DNA of 64,000 nt from CAVUEG01 sp963740525. GTDB lineage: Bacteria; Actinomycetota; Actinomycetes; Propionibacteriales; Nocardioidaceae. The translations under genes and the position numbers were made by a program. Below are positions 1-8,500 of this stretch, piece after piece (the stretch's first letter is position 1; each line of letters opens with the position of its first letter). The notes below the pieces were generated by a model. The model saw only the letters and a program-made list of their open reading frames with translations. It had not been told where the DNA came from and did not search any database. The DNA is taken from positions 806,001 through 870,000 of the forward strand of contig CAVUEG010000006.1 of the NCBI GenBank assembly GCA_963740525.1, read 5' to 3'.

Positions 1-5
1 AACGG

Positions 6-39
6 CGGAAGGGCCCGCGGTGTCCCGCAGGCCCTTCCG
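6..39 (-). terminator. Terminator downstream of hppA
   Basis: A perfect 10-bp inverted repeat (CGGAAGGGCC at 6-15, GGCCCTTCCG at 30-39) lies about 35 nt past the hppA stop codon. The loop can pair further. No clear U tract is present, which is usual in high-GC actinobacteria. Confidence 0.7.
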
Positions 40-73
40 GTCGTGCTCGACGTCTGAGACGTCCGTTTCGGGC

Positions 74-2377
74 TCAGCCCTGGACGGTGACGGTCTCCGG
101 CTCGTCCGCCTCGATGGCGACCGGGCGACGCTTGGAGATGTACACCGCGGCCACGATGATCGCCGTGGCGACCAGCGCGATACCGATTCGCAGCGCGTCG
201 TTCTCGCTCGGTCCGACGCTGAGGTTCACCACGGCTGCGGCGATCAGCAGCGAGACCAGGTTCATCACCTTGAGCAGCGGGTTGATGGCCGGGCCGGCGG
301 TGTCCTTGAACGGGTCACCGACCGTGTCACCGATGATCGTCGCCTCGTGCGCGGGCGAACCCTTGCCGCCGTGGTGACCGTCCTCGACCAGCTTCTTCGA
401 GTTGTCCCAAGCCCCACCCGAGTTGGCCAGGAACACAGCCATCAGGGTGCCGGTGCCGATCGCGCCGGCGAGGTAGCCCGCCAGCGGCCCGACGCCGAGG
501 CCGAAGCCGACCGCGATCGGCGCCATGATCGCCAGCACACCGGGGGTGGCCAGCTCTCGCAGCGAGTCCTTCGTGCAGATGTCGACGACCTTGCCGTACT
601 CGGGACGACCGGTGCCTTCCATGATCCCGGGGATGTCGCGGAACTGCCGACGTACCTCGTAGACCACTGCCCCTGCCGCTCGACCGACGGCGCTGATCAG
701 CAGGCCGGAGAAGAGGAAGACGACTGCGGCGCCGATGAGCAGGCCGACCAGGACGTCCGGGCTGTAGACCGCCGCCGTGAAGCTGGAGCCCACGGCGCCG
801 GCCTCGACGAGCGCATCGCGGATCGCGCCCGTGTAGGAGCCGAACAGCGCGGTCGCCGCGAGTACCGCGGTGGCGATCGCGATGCCCTTGGTGACCGCCT
901 TGGTGGTGTTGCCGACGGCGTCCAGCTCGGTGAGGATCTGGGCGCCGTTCTCGTCGACGTCACCGGACATCTCGGCGATGCCCTGCGCGTTGTCAGAGAC
1001 CGGCCCGAAGGTGTCCATGGCGACGATGACGCCGACCGTCGTGAGCAGACCGCAGCCGGCCAGGGCCACCGCGAACAGCGCAACGGTGACGACGCCCGAG
1101 CCGAGGAGGAACGCCGCGTAGACGGCCGCGGCGATCACCAGGCTGGTGAAGACCGCGGACTCGAAGCCGACCGAGAGACCGGAGAGGATGACGGTCGCGG
1201 CACCGGTCATGGACGTCTTGCCGATGTCCTTCACGGGACGGTGCTCGGTGCCGGTGTAGTAGCCGGTGAGCGCGAGGATCACGGCGGCGAGCACGATGCC
1301 GATGAGCACCGCGAAGGTCGCGATGACCCGCGGGTCACCGGTCGCCCCGCTGGCGCCCAGGCCGGCCAGGTCCGCGAACGAGCCGGGAAGGTAGGTGAAC
1401 GCGGCCACGGTGCAGAGCACCGCGGAGACACCAGCCGAGATGTAGAACGCTCGGTTGATGGTCTTGAGCCCCCCCTCGCCGCCACGCGGCTTGCACAGGT
1501 ACACGCCGAGGATGGCGGTGAGCGCGCCGATCGCCGGAACGATCAGCGGGAACACGAGGCCCTTCTCACCGAAGGCGGTCGAGCCCAGGATCAGGGCGGC
1601 GACCAGGGTCACGGCGTACGACTCGAAGAGGTCCGCGGCCATGCCCGCGCAGTCGCCGACGTTGTCACCCACGTTGTCGGCGATCGTGGCCGCGTTGCGG
1701 GGGTCGTCCTCGGGGATGTTCTGCTCGACCTTGCCGACCAGGTCCGCGCCGACGTCGGCGGCCTTGGTGAAGATGCCGCCACCGACGCGCATGAACATCG
1801 CGAGCAGCGCCGCGCCGAAACCGAAGCCCTCGAGCACGGTCGGGGCGTTCCCGCGGTAGACGATCACGACGATCGAGGCACCGAGCAGGCCCAGCCCGAC
1901 GGTCAGCATGCCGACCATTCCGCCGGTGCGGAAGGCGACCCGCATCGCGGGGTCGCGGCCCTCGGTGCGCGCCGCCGCGGCGACCCGGAGGTTCGCTCGC
2001 ACCGCCAGCGACATGCCGAGGTACCCCACGGCGGCGGAGAAACCGGCGCCGACCAGGAAGAAGACCGAGCGTCCGATCTTCACCGAGGTGGTGTCCGCCG
2101 GGAGCAGGAACAGCAGCACGAAGGCAACCGCGGCGAAGACCGCGAGCGTCCGGAACTGCCGGTTCAGGAACGCCGAGGCGCCCTCCTGAACTGCCAGGGC
2201 GATGTTCTTCATGTTGTCCGTGCCCTCGCCGGCAGCAAGAACCTCACGTCTGAAGACCGCCGCCATGGCCAGCGCGATGACCGCGATGAGCCCGACGACG
2301 AAAACCAGAACGAGGTTGCTACCGGAGAGGTCCAAGGACAACCCACCGCTTTCGGCGGCGAGCGTGAGCCGGGACAT
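74..2377 (-). CDS. hppA: Membrane-bound proton-translocating pyrophosphatase
   Basis: This 767-residue integral membrane pyrophosphatase couples hydrolysis of PPi to H+ export across the cytoplasmic membrane. It has about 16 hydrophobic segments, the PPi/Mg-binding motif DVGADLVGKVE near residue 209, and the paired acidic motif DNVGDNVGDCAG just after. The segment GNTTKAVTKG carries Lys at the position that in this family separates K+-independent pumps (Lys) from K+-dependent ones (Ala), so a K+-independent H+ pump is predicted. The ATG is preceded by AAGGAGA at good spacing. It is monocistronic: a terminator hairpin follows and the upstream gene is separated by about 150 bp. Confidence 0.97.
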   Translation of the reverse strand: MSRLTLAAESGGLSLDLSGSNLVLVFVVGLIAVIALAMAAVFRREVLAAGEGTDNMKNIALAVQEGASAFLNRQFRTLAVFAAVAFVLLFLLPADTTSVKIGRSVFFLVGAGFSAAVGYLGMSLAVRANLRVAAAARTEGRDPAMRVAFRTGGMVGMLTVGLGLLGASIVVIVYRGNAPTVLEGFGFGAALLAMFMRVGGGIFTKAADVGADLVGKVEQNIPEDDPRNAATIADNVGDNVGDCAGMAADLFESYAVTLVAALILGSTAFGEKGLVFPLIVPAIGALTAILGVYLCKPRGGEGGLKTINRAFYISAGVSAVLCTVAAFTYLPGSFADLAGLGASGATGDPRVIATFAVLIGIVLAAVILALTGYYTGTEHRPVKDIGKTSMTGAATVILSGLSVGFESAVFTSLVIAAAVYAAFLLGSGVVTVALFAVALAGCGLLTTVGVIVAMDTFGPVSDNAQGIAEMSGDVDENGAQILTELDAVGNTTKAVTKGIAIATAVLAATALFGSYTGAIRDALVEAGAVGSSFTAAVYSPDVLVGLLIGAAVVFLFSGLLISAVGRAAGAVVYEVRRQFRDIPGIMEGTGRPEYGKVVDICTKDSLRELATPGVLAIMAPIAVGFGLGVGPLAGYLAGAIGTGTLMAVFLANSGGAWDNSKKLVEDGHHGGKGSPAHEATIIGDTVGDPFKDTAGPAINPLLKVMNLVSLLIAAAVVNLSVGPSENDALRIGIALVATAIIVAAVYISKRRPVAIEADEPETVTVQG

Positions 2378-2526
2378 GTGTCTCCTTGAGAAAGTGTGAT
2401 CTGTCCTACAACGCGGCGGAGTCTACTTGCGCAGATCAGACATCACGGGCGTGGGGGTGTGGGATAGACCACACCAGCCACCGCAGGCAGTCAAGGAGCA
2501 CCGAGGGGTCGTACGTCGAGCCCCGG

Positions 2527-2865
2527 TCAGTCGGCGGCGAGCGCCTCTTCCTGGGTCCCGTGGATCGTGAAGACCTTGGCCAGGCCGGTGATCCGGAAGA
2601 TCTTGAGCAACCGTTCCTGGTTGCAGATCAGCTCGATCGAGCCGTTGTGAGCGCGCACCTTCTTCAGTCCGCCCACGAGGACCCCAAGGCCGGTCGAGTC
2701 GAGAAAGTCGACCTTCTCCATGTCGATGATCAGGTCATAGTGCCCATCGCCCACGAGTTCGGTGATCTTGTCGCGCAACTTGGGCGCGGTGTACACGTCG
2801 ATCTCTCCGCCGACCTCGACGATCGTCTGATCGCCGGCCTGGCGAGTGTCCAGTGACAGGTCCAC
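2527..2865 (-). CDS. STAS-domain anti-sigma factor antagonist
   Basis: The 112-residue product is a single STAS domain of the SpoIIAA/BldG/RsbV type, which releases a sigma factor by binding its anti-sigma kinase. The phosphorylatable serine is predicted in DFLDSTGLGVL near residue 57. The GTG start follows a GAGGAG ribosome-binding site. No anti-sigma kinase or sigma factor gene is adjacent, so the partner must be encoded elsewhere. It is divergent from the DUF1998 helicase. The family call is firm, but which sigma pathway it controls cannot be read from this window. Confidence 0.9.
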   Translation of the reverse strand: MDLSLDTRQAGDQTIVEVGGEIDVYTAPKLRDKITELVGDGHYDLIIDMEKVDFLDSTGLGVLVGGLKKVRAHNGSIELICNQERLLKIFRITGLAKVFTIHGTQEEALAAD

Positions 2866-2979
2866 GGGTCTCCTCGGCTCAACTGGTCACGGCACGCGCG
2901 TGGCGGCGTGCGTATGACGTCCAACGGCATTCAATCACGCCCGACCAGACCTCAGAAGGCACATCTGCCATCTGTTTGC

Positions 2980-2985
2980 CAGACT
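2980..2985 (+). promoter_or_regulatory. Putative -10 hexamer, leaderless start of helicase
   Basis: CAGACT ends 6 nt before the GTG at 2992, so transcription would begin at or next to the start codon. This supports 2992 over the longer reading from 2908. Confidence 0.45.
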
Positions 2986-2991
2986 GCGAGC

Positions 2992-5343
2992 GTGCCCACC
3001 GTCGACCGTCCCCCCGGGAACGGGCTGATCGGCCGGCTGACGGCCCCGCCGGGGCGATCCGATCGGCTGACCCACGTGGAGGTCCTGCCCGCTCGCGAGG
3101 GGGAGACCACCGCCTGGCCGCAGTGGGCTGCGCCCGCCCTGGTGGCCGGTTGTCGCGCGCGCGGAATCGAGTCTCCGTGGCTCCATCAGGTCCAGGCCGC
3201 AGAGCTGGCGCGGAAGCGCGAGCACGTCGTGCTGGCCACCGGGACGGCCTCGGGGAAGTCCCTCGCCTACTGGCTGCCCACCCTGACCTCGGTCCTCGAG
3301 ACCCGCGGGCTGCGCGGCAGGCGCGGCGCGTCGGTGCTGTACCTGTCCCCGACGAAGGCACTCGCCCAGGACCAGCTCGCCAACCTCCGGACGCTCGGCG
3401 TGCCCGACCTCCAGGCAGCCACCCACGACGGGGACAGCTCGCGGGAGCAGCGTGACTGGGCCCGCGACTACGGCGAGTACCTGCTCACGAACCCGGACAT
3501 GCTCCACCGCTCGATGCTGCCCGGCCACGCCCGCTGGTCGCGCTTCTTCTCCCTGCTGGAGTACGTCGTCGTCGACGAGTGCCATCACTATCGCGGCGTC
3601 TTCGGTGCCCACGTCTCCCAGGTGCTACGACGGCTGCGACGTGTGTGCGCGCTCTACGGAGCCCACCCCACGTTCATCCTCTCCTCGGCCACCGTCGTGG
3701 ACCCGGGGGCGGCCGCCCACCGGCTCACCGGGCTCGACTTCGCCGAGGTCACCGCGGACTGCTCACCTCGGGGTCGCGTCGAGCTCGCGCTGTGGGAGCC
3801 GCCGTTCACGTCGTTCCTCGGGGAGAACGGAGCACCGGTACGACGCTCGGCGGCAGCCGAGACCGCTGATCTGCTCGCCGACCTGGTGGTCGAGGGCGTC
3901 CGCACACTCGCCTTCATCCGGTCCCGGCGCGGGGCTGAGAGCGTGGCGCTGCAAGCGCGTGCTCTCCTGGCCGAGGTGGACCCGGCTCTCCCGGACCGGG
4001 TGGCGGCGTACCGCGGGGGCTATCTCCCCGAGGACCGGCGGGAGATCGAGTCGGCGCTGCGCCGGGGTGACCTGCTCGGTCTGGCCGCGACGAACGCCCT
4101 CGAGCTCGGGATCGACATCTCCGGCCTGGACGCGGTACTGCTGGCCGGCTTCCCCGGGACCCGCGCGGCGCTGTGGCAGCAGTTGGGTCGGGCCGGGCGT
4201 GCCGGCGGGGACGCCCTGGGGGTGATGGTGGCCCGCGATGACCCGCTGGACACCTACCTGGTCACCCACCCGGAGGCGCTGCTCGGCAGACCCGTCGAGG
4301 CCAGCGTGTTCGACCCGGGCAACCCGTACATCCTCGGCCCGCACCTGTGCGCCGCCGCCGAGGAGTCCCCGCTCCGCGAGGACGACCTGGCCCTGTTCGG
4401 GCCGACCGCCCGAGAGGCCGTGGATGCGCTGACCGAGGCCGGGCTGCTGCGCCGCCGGGCGCAGGGGTGGTTCTGGACGGACCGCCGCCGGGCCAGCGAC
4501 CTGGCCGACATCCGCTCCAGCGGCGGGCCACCGGTCCGGCTGGTGGAGGCGGAGACCGGGCGGGTCATCGGCACCGTGGACGCCTCGAGCAGCCACGGGA
4601 CGGCCCACCCCGGCGCGGTGTACCTCCATCAGGGCGAGACCTGGCTGGTCGAGTCGCTCGACCTGGACGAGCACGTGGCGGTGCTCGCACGCGCCGACCC
4701 GGACTACTCCACATCGGCGCGCGAGGTGACCGACATCGTGATCACCGCCGAGGGCAGGCACCTGACGTGGGGACTGGCTCGGGTGAGCCTCGGCAGCGTC
4801 CGGGTGACCCACCAGGTCGTGTCCTTCCTTCGCCGGCGGGTGCCCTCGGGCGAGGTGCTCGGCGAGCAGCCGCTGGACCTGCCGGAGCGCACCCTCGACA
4901 CGACGGCGGTGTGGTGGACGCTGCCGGCCGCCCTGCTCGAGGACTCCGGGCTGGCGGCCGCCGACCTGCCCGGCTCCGCCCATGCCGCGGAGCATGCGTC
5001 GATCGGGCTGCTGCCGCTCTTCGCGACCTGCGACCGCTGGGACATCGGCGGCGTCTCCACCGCGCTGCATGCCGACACCGGCATGCTGACCGTTTTCGTG
5101 TACGACGGCCATCCCGGCGGCGCCGGGTTCTCCGAGCGAGGCTTCGAGGTGGCCGTCGAGTGGCTCACCGCCGCCCGGGAGGCGATCGCCTCGTGCCGAT
5201 GCGAGTCGGGATGCCCCTCGTGCGTCCAGTCGCCCAAGTGCGGGAACGGCAACGACCCGCTCGACAAGGTGGGCGCGATCGCCCTGCTCGATGTGTTGCT
5301 GGAGCACGCGCCGGACGAGCAGCCGCCGGGAACGCTAACCTGA
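2992..5343 (+). CDS. DEAD/DEAH-box helicase with C-terminal DUF1998 Zn module (MrfA/YprA-like)
   Basis: This 783-residue superfamily 2 helicase has Walker A (ATGTASGKS), a DECH box in VVVDECHHYRG, and helicase C-terminal motifs around GIDISGLDAVL and QLGRAGRAG. The C-terminal DUF1998/MrfB-like region ends in four cysteines arranged C-R-C-E-S-G-C-P-S-C, with a further Cys soon after; these likely bind zinc. Homologues of this architecture (B. subtilis MrfA/YprA) act in mitomycin-C lesion repair as 3'-5' helicases. GTG 2992 was chosen because a -10-like hexamer sits 6 nt upstream and because the reading from 2908 adds residues of no family character. A small membrane-protein gene follows 26 nt later. 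Confidence 0.93.
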   Translation: MPTVDRPPGNGLIGRLTAPPGRSDRLTHVEVLPAREGETTAWPQWAAPALVAGCRARGIESPWLHQVQAAELARKREHVVLATGTASGKSLAYWLPTLTSVLETRGLRGRRGASVLYLSPTKALAQDQLANLRTLGVPDLQAATHDGDSSREQRDWARDYGEYLLTNPDMLHRSMLPGHARWSRFFSLLEYVVVDECHHYRGVFGAHVSQVLRRLRRVCALYGAHPTFILSSATVVDPGAAAHRLTGLDFAEVTADCSPRGRVELALWEPPFTSFLGENGAPVRRSAAAETADLLADLVVEGVRTLAFIRSRRGAESVALQARALLAEVDPALPDRVAAYRGGYLPEDRREIESALRRGDLLGLAATNALELGIDISGLDAVLLAGFPGTRAALWQQLGRAGRAGGDALGVMVARDDPLDTYLVTHPEALLGRPVEASVFDPGNPYILGPHLCAAAEESPLREDDLALFGPTAREAVDALTEAGLLRRRAQGWFWTDRRRASDLADIRSSGGPPVRLVEAETGRVIGTVDASSSHGTAHPGAVYLHQGETWLVESLDLDEHVAVLARADPDYSTSAREVTDIVITAEGRHLTWGLARVSLGSVRVTHQVVSFLRRRVPSGEVLGEQPLDLPERTLDTTAVWWTLPAALLEDSGLAAADLPGSAHAAEHASIGLLPLFATCDRWDIGGVSTALHADTGMLTVFVYDGHPGGAGFSERGFEVAVEWLTAAREAIASCRCESGCPSCVQSPKCGNGNDPLDKVGAIALLDVLLEHAPDEQPPGTLT

Positions 5344-5369
5344 CGGCACTCGGATGGACAGGAGTCCCC

Positions 5370-5732
5370 ATGATCGTCATCGGCGTCGTACTCGTCGTGA
5401 TTGCCTCTGCCGCACTTCTCGCTGCCCTTTTCGGGGGTGCGGGAAGCCCCGCCGTCTTCAGCCTGGGGCTCTTCGACATCAACACCAACACCCTCGGGGT
5501 GTTCCTGATCGGTGCCGCCACCGTCCTGGTGTTCGTGATGGGCCTGGAGCTCCTGCGCAGCGGGACGCGCCGCAGCTGGAGCCGCCGTCAGGAGCGTCGC
5601 GAGCTCAAGAAGCGCTCGAAGAAGCTGGCCGAGGTCGAGGCCGCCGAGCGCAACGCGGCGACGACCGGCGACCACGTGGCCGACCCGAACGCCGAGGACA
5701 CCACGTCGCGCCGCACCGACCCGAGCACCTGA
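5370..5732 (+). CDS. Small two-TM membrane protein, unknown function
   Basis: The 120-residue protein has two hydrophobic helices (about residues 1-24 and 40-62), then a highly charged Arg/Lys/Glu-rich helical tail and a Thr/Asp-rich end. The ATG has GGAG 6-7 nt upstream. I recognise no enzyme motif; similar small LapA-like or unnamed membrane proteins occur widely in actinobacteria. It lies 26 nt after the helicase and may be cotranscribed with it. Its reading frame also runs upstream inside the helicase gene, but that part is a frame shadow. Confidence 0.8.
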   Translation: MIVIGVVLVVIASAALLAALFGGAGSPAVFSLGLFDINTNTLGVFLIGAATVLVFVMGLELLRSGTRRSWSRRQERRELKKRSKKLAEVEAAERNAATTGDHVADPNAEDTTSRRTDPST

Positions 5733-5765
5733 CACACCCGGGCCTGCTCGGGACTCGGTCGGCAG

Positions 5766-6149
5766 TCACCAACTCGTAGGTGCCGGGTGGTCCGAGGCTG
5801 GGCCGGCTCTCGCCCGCGCGGCGAGTGGATCGCCGCCCAGGACGGCGGTCAGGATCGGTGACCGTGGCCTGACCGCGACCGAAAGCTGGACCTCGGCTCC
5901 GGTCACTGCGCATCTGGTGACCTGGGCCTGGTTGCGGGCGGCCACTCGGACCGCAGCCGCACAAGGGTCCTCACCACGCTGCAGGGCCACCGCCCCGGTC
6001 AAAGCGGCCAGGTCGGCGGCCGCCGCGGCCTGGCGGTGCGCGACGAAGGCGCCGCCGATGATGCCGGCGCCCACGGCGGTCGCCAGCAGGACCGAAGCCA
6101 TGACCAGCGTCAGGACCGAGGCGCTTCCGCGGTCTCGACGCCCACTCAT
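5766..6149 (-). CDS. TadG-like/Rv3654c-like pilus-locus protein
   Basis: This 127-residue protein is the last gene of the Tad operon. After a short basic N-terminus it has one hydrophobic helix (about residues 10-32), then an Ala-rich extracytoplasmic domain with Cys near residues 66 and 82 that could form a disulfide. Unlike the pilin and TadE it has no Glu at position +5 after the Gly of the presumed cleavage site (RG/SASVL), so processing by the same peptidase is doubtful. It overlaps tadE by ATGA, implying coupled translation. A role as minor pilin or assembly factor is inferred from position. Confidence 0.85.
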   Translation of the reverse strand: MSGRRDRGSASVLTLVMASVLLATAVGAGIIGGAFVAHRQAAAAADLAALTGAVALQRGEDPCAAAVRVAARNQAQVTRCAVTGAEVQLSVAVRPRSPILTAVLGGDPLAARARAGPASDHPAPTSW

Positions 6150-6517
6150 CGTTCCTCCGCCAACGCGGCCGCCGTGGCATCGACGGTGAAGGTCGGGAGG
6201 AAGCCGAACAGCCCGTCCGGTGACGTCACCGGGGCCCGAACGTGGGCCTCGACGATGCCGCCCTGGCCCGAAGGTCGAGTGGAGACCGTCACCTCCGCAC
6301 CGTCGGGCGCCACCCGGGCACCGAGAGCCCGCGCGGTGGCGGCCTGCTCCCCTCGAGCCGCAGCCCGAGCGGCCTCCCGAGCCGCGTCGATGACGCGCAC
6401 CTGGGTCACCCCGAGCGACACCATCCACGCCAGGCCGGCGGTCAGCGCCACCAGCAAGGGGATCACCACCGCGGTCTCGGCAGTGACGGCCCCCCGCTCG
6501 CTCCTGTGTTCCGCCAT
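6146..6517 (-). CDS. tadE: TadE-family pseudopilin
   Basis: The 123-residue protein has a type IV pilin-like N-terminus: short charged leader, Gly, then AVTAETAVVIPLL with Glu at +5, followed by a hydrophobic helix and an Ala-rich domain. TadE proteins are minor pseudopilins needed to assemble Flp-type fibres. The ATG at 6517 was preferred because GAGAGG lies upstream at good spacing; a GTG three codons earlier is possible. A long hairpin separates it from the major pilin gene upstream, so its expression may be lower than that of the pilin. Confidence 0.9.
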   Translation of the reverse strand: MAEHRSERGAVTAETAVVIPLLVALTAGLAWMVSLGVTQVRVIDAAREAARAAARGEQAATARALGARVAPDGAEVTVSTRPSGQGGIVEAHVRAPVTSPDGLFGFLPTFTVDATAAALAEER

Positions 6518-6560
6518 CGTCCTCACCTCTCGTCGTACCTGTGTCGACTCTCTGTCGCGA

Positions 6561-6600
6561 CCGGCGCCGGACCAGGGCAGCCCCCCTGGTCCGGCGCCGG
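6561..6600 (-). terminator. 17-bp perfect hairpin between pilin and tadE
   Basis: CCGGCGCCGGACCAGGG (6561-6577) and its exact complement (6584-6600) enclose a 6-nt loop. It starts 10 nt after the pilin stop codon. It probably acts as a leaky terminator or 3' stabiliser that raises pilin mRNA over the downstream minor-pilin genes. Confidence 0.75.
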
Positions 6601-6610
6601 GGTCTTGGAC

Positions 6611-6799
6611 TCAGATGGCGATGCCGACCACCTTCATGATCAGACCGAACAGGCCCTTGAGCAGCGACGTGCCCCAGTCGCTGGTGAGCAGGGCGATCAA
6701 GATGCCACCGAAACCGCACCCGGCGGCGGTGGTGACGGCGTACTCAGCCGTGGTGGCGCCGATCTGGCTGCGGATCCGGGCTACTGGTGCCTTGGTCAT
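6611..6799 (-). CDS. Flp-type major pilin candidate (DUF4244)
   Basis: This 62-residue protein is a DUF4244 small pilin. A short basic leader ends in Gly, followed by ATTAEYAVTTAA with Glu at +5, the hallmark of class III signal peptides cut by a prepilin peptidase. The rest is one long hydrophobic helix. A near-ideal GGAGG lies just upstream of the ATG. It follows tadC by about 170 bp and is closed by a strong hairpin, which suggests it is transcribed more than its neighbours. No prepilin peptidase gene is visible in this window. Confidence 0.88.
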   Translation of the reverse strand: MTKAPVARIRSQIGATTAEYAVTTAAGCGFGGILIALLTSDWGTSLLKGLFGLIMKVVGIAI

Positions 6800-6965
6800 G
6801 GAAACCTCCTGGGTGAGTCCCGCGACCGGTGCCGCGGAGTCGTGACCTGCCTGACTCAACTCCGTGACCGCGGCCGGATCGAGGACTCCGTCCAATGCTG
6901 TGGAACAGCCATCGCCGGGCGGGGGTGTGGACCGTTCGAGGCTGCGACCAGGCTGAGCGGCCTTG

Positions 6966-7682
6966 CTAGCCGAGTCGGAGGGTGGAGAGCAGCCCGACCA
7001 CCATCGGGACGACGCCGACGAGGACGAACGCCGGGAGCAGGCACAGTCCCAGTGGCGCGGCCACCCTGACCCCGACCGCCCGGGCTCGCGACTCGGCCTC
7101 GGTCCGGGACTCCTCTGCGAGGTCGTCGGCCAGACGTCGGACCGCGGCGGCCACGGACGCACCGCTGTCGAGGGCGCGGGACAAGGACCTGCCGAGCAGC
7201 CCAAGGGACTCCTCGGCCGAGACGTCCGTCCACACCGTTGAGGGATCCACCCCCAGCTCCAGTCGCCGGGCGACCGCGGTGAACGTCTCGCCGGCGGGGC
7301 CCGGAAACGACCGCCCCACGAGCTCGAGTGCCGAGGCCGGCGCTGCGCCCGCCGACAGCACCGAGGCGAGCAGGTCGACGACCGCCGGAAGGTCCCGCTG
7401 AATGCGTTCTCGCCTCTCCCGCACCTGGCGTGGCTCGCTGCGTCCGACCAGCACCCAGACCGTCAGTGCGGCCGCGGTCCCGACCAGGACGCCGGCGAAC
7501 CCGCCCACGAGGGTTGCCAGACCGCCACCTCCCAGCACCGACCAGACAAGGCGGTACCGCTCGAGGCCGCCAGGTGCGATCGTCGCGGCTCGCACCGTCG
7601 GGACCCGAAGTCGGACACGAGGGGGCAGCCACAGGCCCACGGCCGCTGCAAGGGCTGTCGCCGCGATCCAGGTCGGGAGCAT
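6966..7682 (-). CDS. tadC: Type II secretion F-domain protein TadC
   Basis: The 238-residue inner-membrane protein has N-terminal TM segments, a cytoplasmic T2SSF domain (about residues 75-210, including RIQRDLPAVVDLLASVLSAG) and a C-terminal TM pair. TadC and TadB form the membrane platform on which the TadA ATPase works. ATG overlaps the tadB stop (ATGA). Longer readings upstream in the same frame lie inside tadB and are not supported. Confidence 0.92.
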   Translation of the reverse strand: MLPTWIAATALAAAVGLWLPPRVRLRVPTVRAATIAPGGLERYRLVWSVLGGGGLATLVGGFAGVLVGTAAALTVWVLVGRSEPRQVRERRERIQRDLPAVVDLLASVLSAGAAPASALELVGRSFPGPAGETFTAVARRLELGVDPSTVWTDVSAEESLGLLGRSLSRALDSGASVAAAVRRLADDLAEESRTEAESRARAVGVRVAAPLGLCLLPAFVLVGVVPMVVGLLSTLRLG

Positions 7683-8500
7683 CACCGTCGCAGCACGCCT
7701 TCGGCGATCCTCTCGATCCACTCCAGCCCGGCGAATGCCAGCAGCAACCCGCAGCCGAGGAGCACCAGGCCCGCAGGGGTGTCCAGCAGGAAGTGCCACG
7801 GGTTTCCACCGACTCCCGAGCCGAAGCCCAGCACCACCAGCGGGAGGATGGCGATCATCCGCGCGGTGGACCGCGCGCTGGCCAGTTCGGAGGTGACCAC
7901 GCGCCGCGTCTGCTGCTGCCGCCGGAGCAGCCTGGCTACTGCGGCGAGGGCATCGGCCAGACCGGCACCCGAGCGGTGGGCGACACGCCAGGCCGCCGAG
8001 ACGATGACGAGAGAGCCGGCACCCGGAGATCGGGACAGCGCGGTGAAGGCATCCGCGACGTCGGCCCCGAGCCGGGAAGCAGTGGCCACGGGCTCGAGCT
8101 CTGGCCAGTCGACCGTGGCCAGGCCGAGCGCCGCCGCGGGAGGTTGTCCGGCTCGCAGCTCGGCCACCAGGATCTCGCAGCTCTCGAGCACCTTGCCCGA
8201 TCGGGCCTCGGCGTCCCGCCTCTCTCGTTGTCGGTGCACGAGGCGGAGGACGCCCAGCGTGGACACGGCGCCGATCAGGAGCAGGGCCAGGCGGGTGCCG
8301 TCCTGGATCCCGACCGCCACCACGGCGACGGCCAGCGCCGGGGGAAGCCAGGGTCGCCGCCATGCTGCGCCCTGAGAGCAGACCTCTCTGCCCGCCCGCG
8401 TCTGCGCGGCGCGGACCGGACCGGGGATCACGAGCAGTGCGGCCGCCATCGCGAGCGCCGCACTCAAGGCGGTGGCCGCCGGCGTCGTCAAGGCGCTCAC
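7682..8500 (-). CDS. tadB: Type II secretion F-domain protein TadB
   Basis: This 272-residue platform protein has TM segments at about residues 8-28 and 52-84, a cytoplasmic F domain containing SCEILVAELRAGQPPAAAL, and two C-terminal TM helices. The GTG start overlaps the tadA stop by four bases, so translation is coupled to tadA. It pairs with TadC in the Flp pilus machine. Confidence 0.92.
   Translation of the reverse strand: MSALTTPAATALSAALAMAAALLVIPGPVRAAQTRAGREVCSQGAAWRRPWLPPALAVAVVAVGIQDGTRLALLLIGAVSTLGVLRLVHRQRERRDAEARSGKVLESCEILVAELRAGQPPAAALGLATVDWPELEPVATASRLGADVADAFTALSRSPGAGSLVIVSAAWRVAHRSGAGLADALAAVARLLRRQQQTRRVVTSELASARSTARMIAILPLVVLGFGSGVGGNPWHFLLDTPAGLVLLGCGLLLAFAGLEWIERIAEGVLRR

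Noticed and set aside
20..2389. 789-residue open frame opposite hppA
   Set aside because: It is the antisense shadow of a highly conserved membrane protein gene; its product is Arg/Asp/Gly-rich with no domain, as expected from GC-rich codon bias.
3763..5307. 514-residue minus-strand frame inside the helicase gene
   Set aside because: Shadow of the helicase reading frame; no motif, no ribosome-binding site, and fully overlapped by a clear gene.
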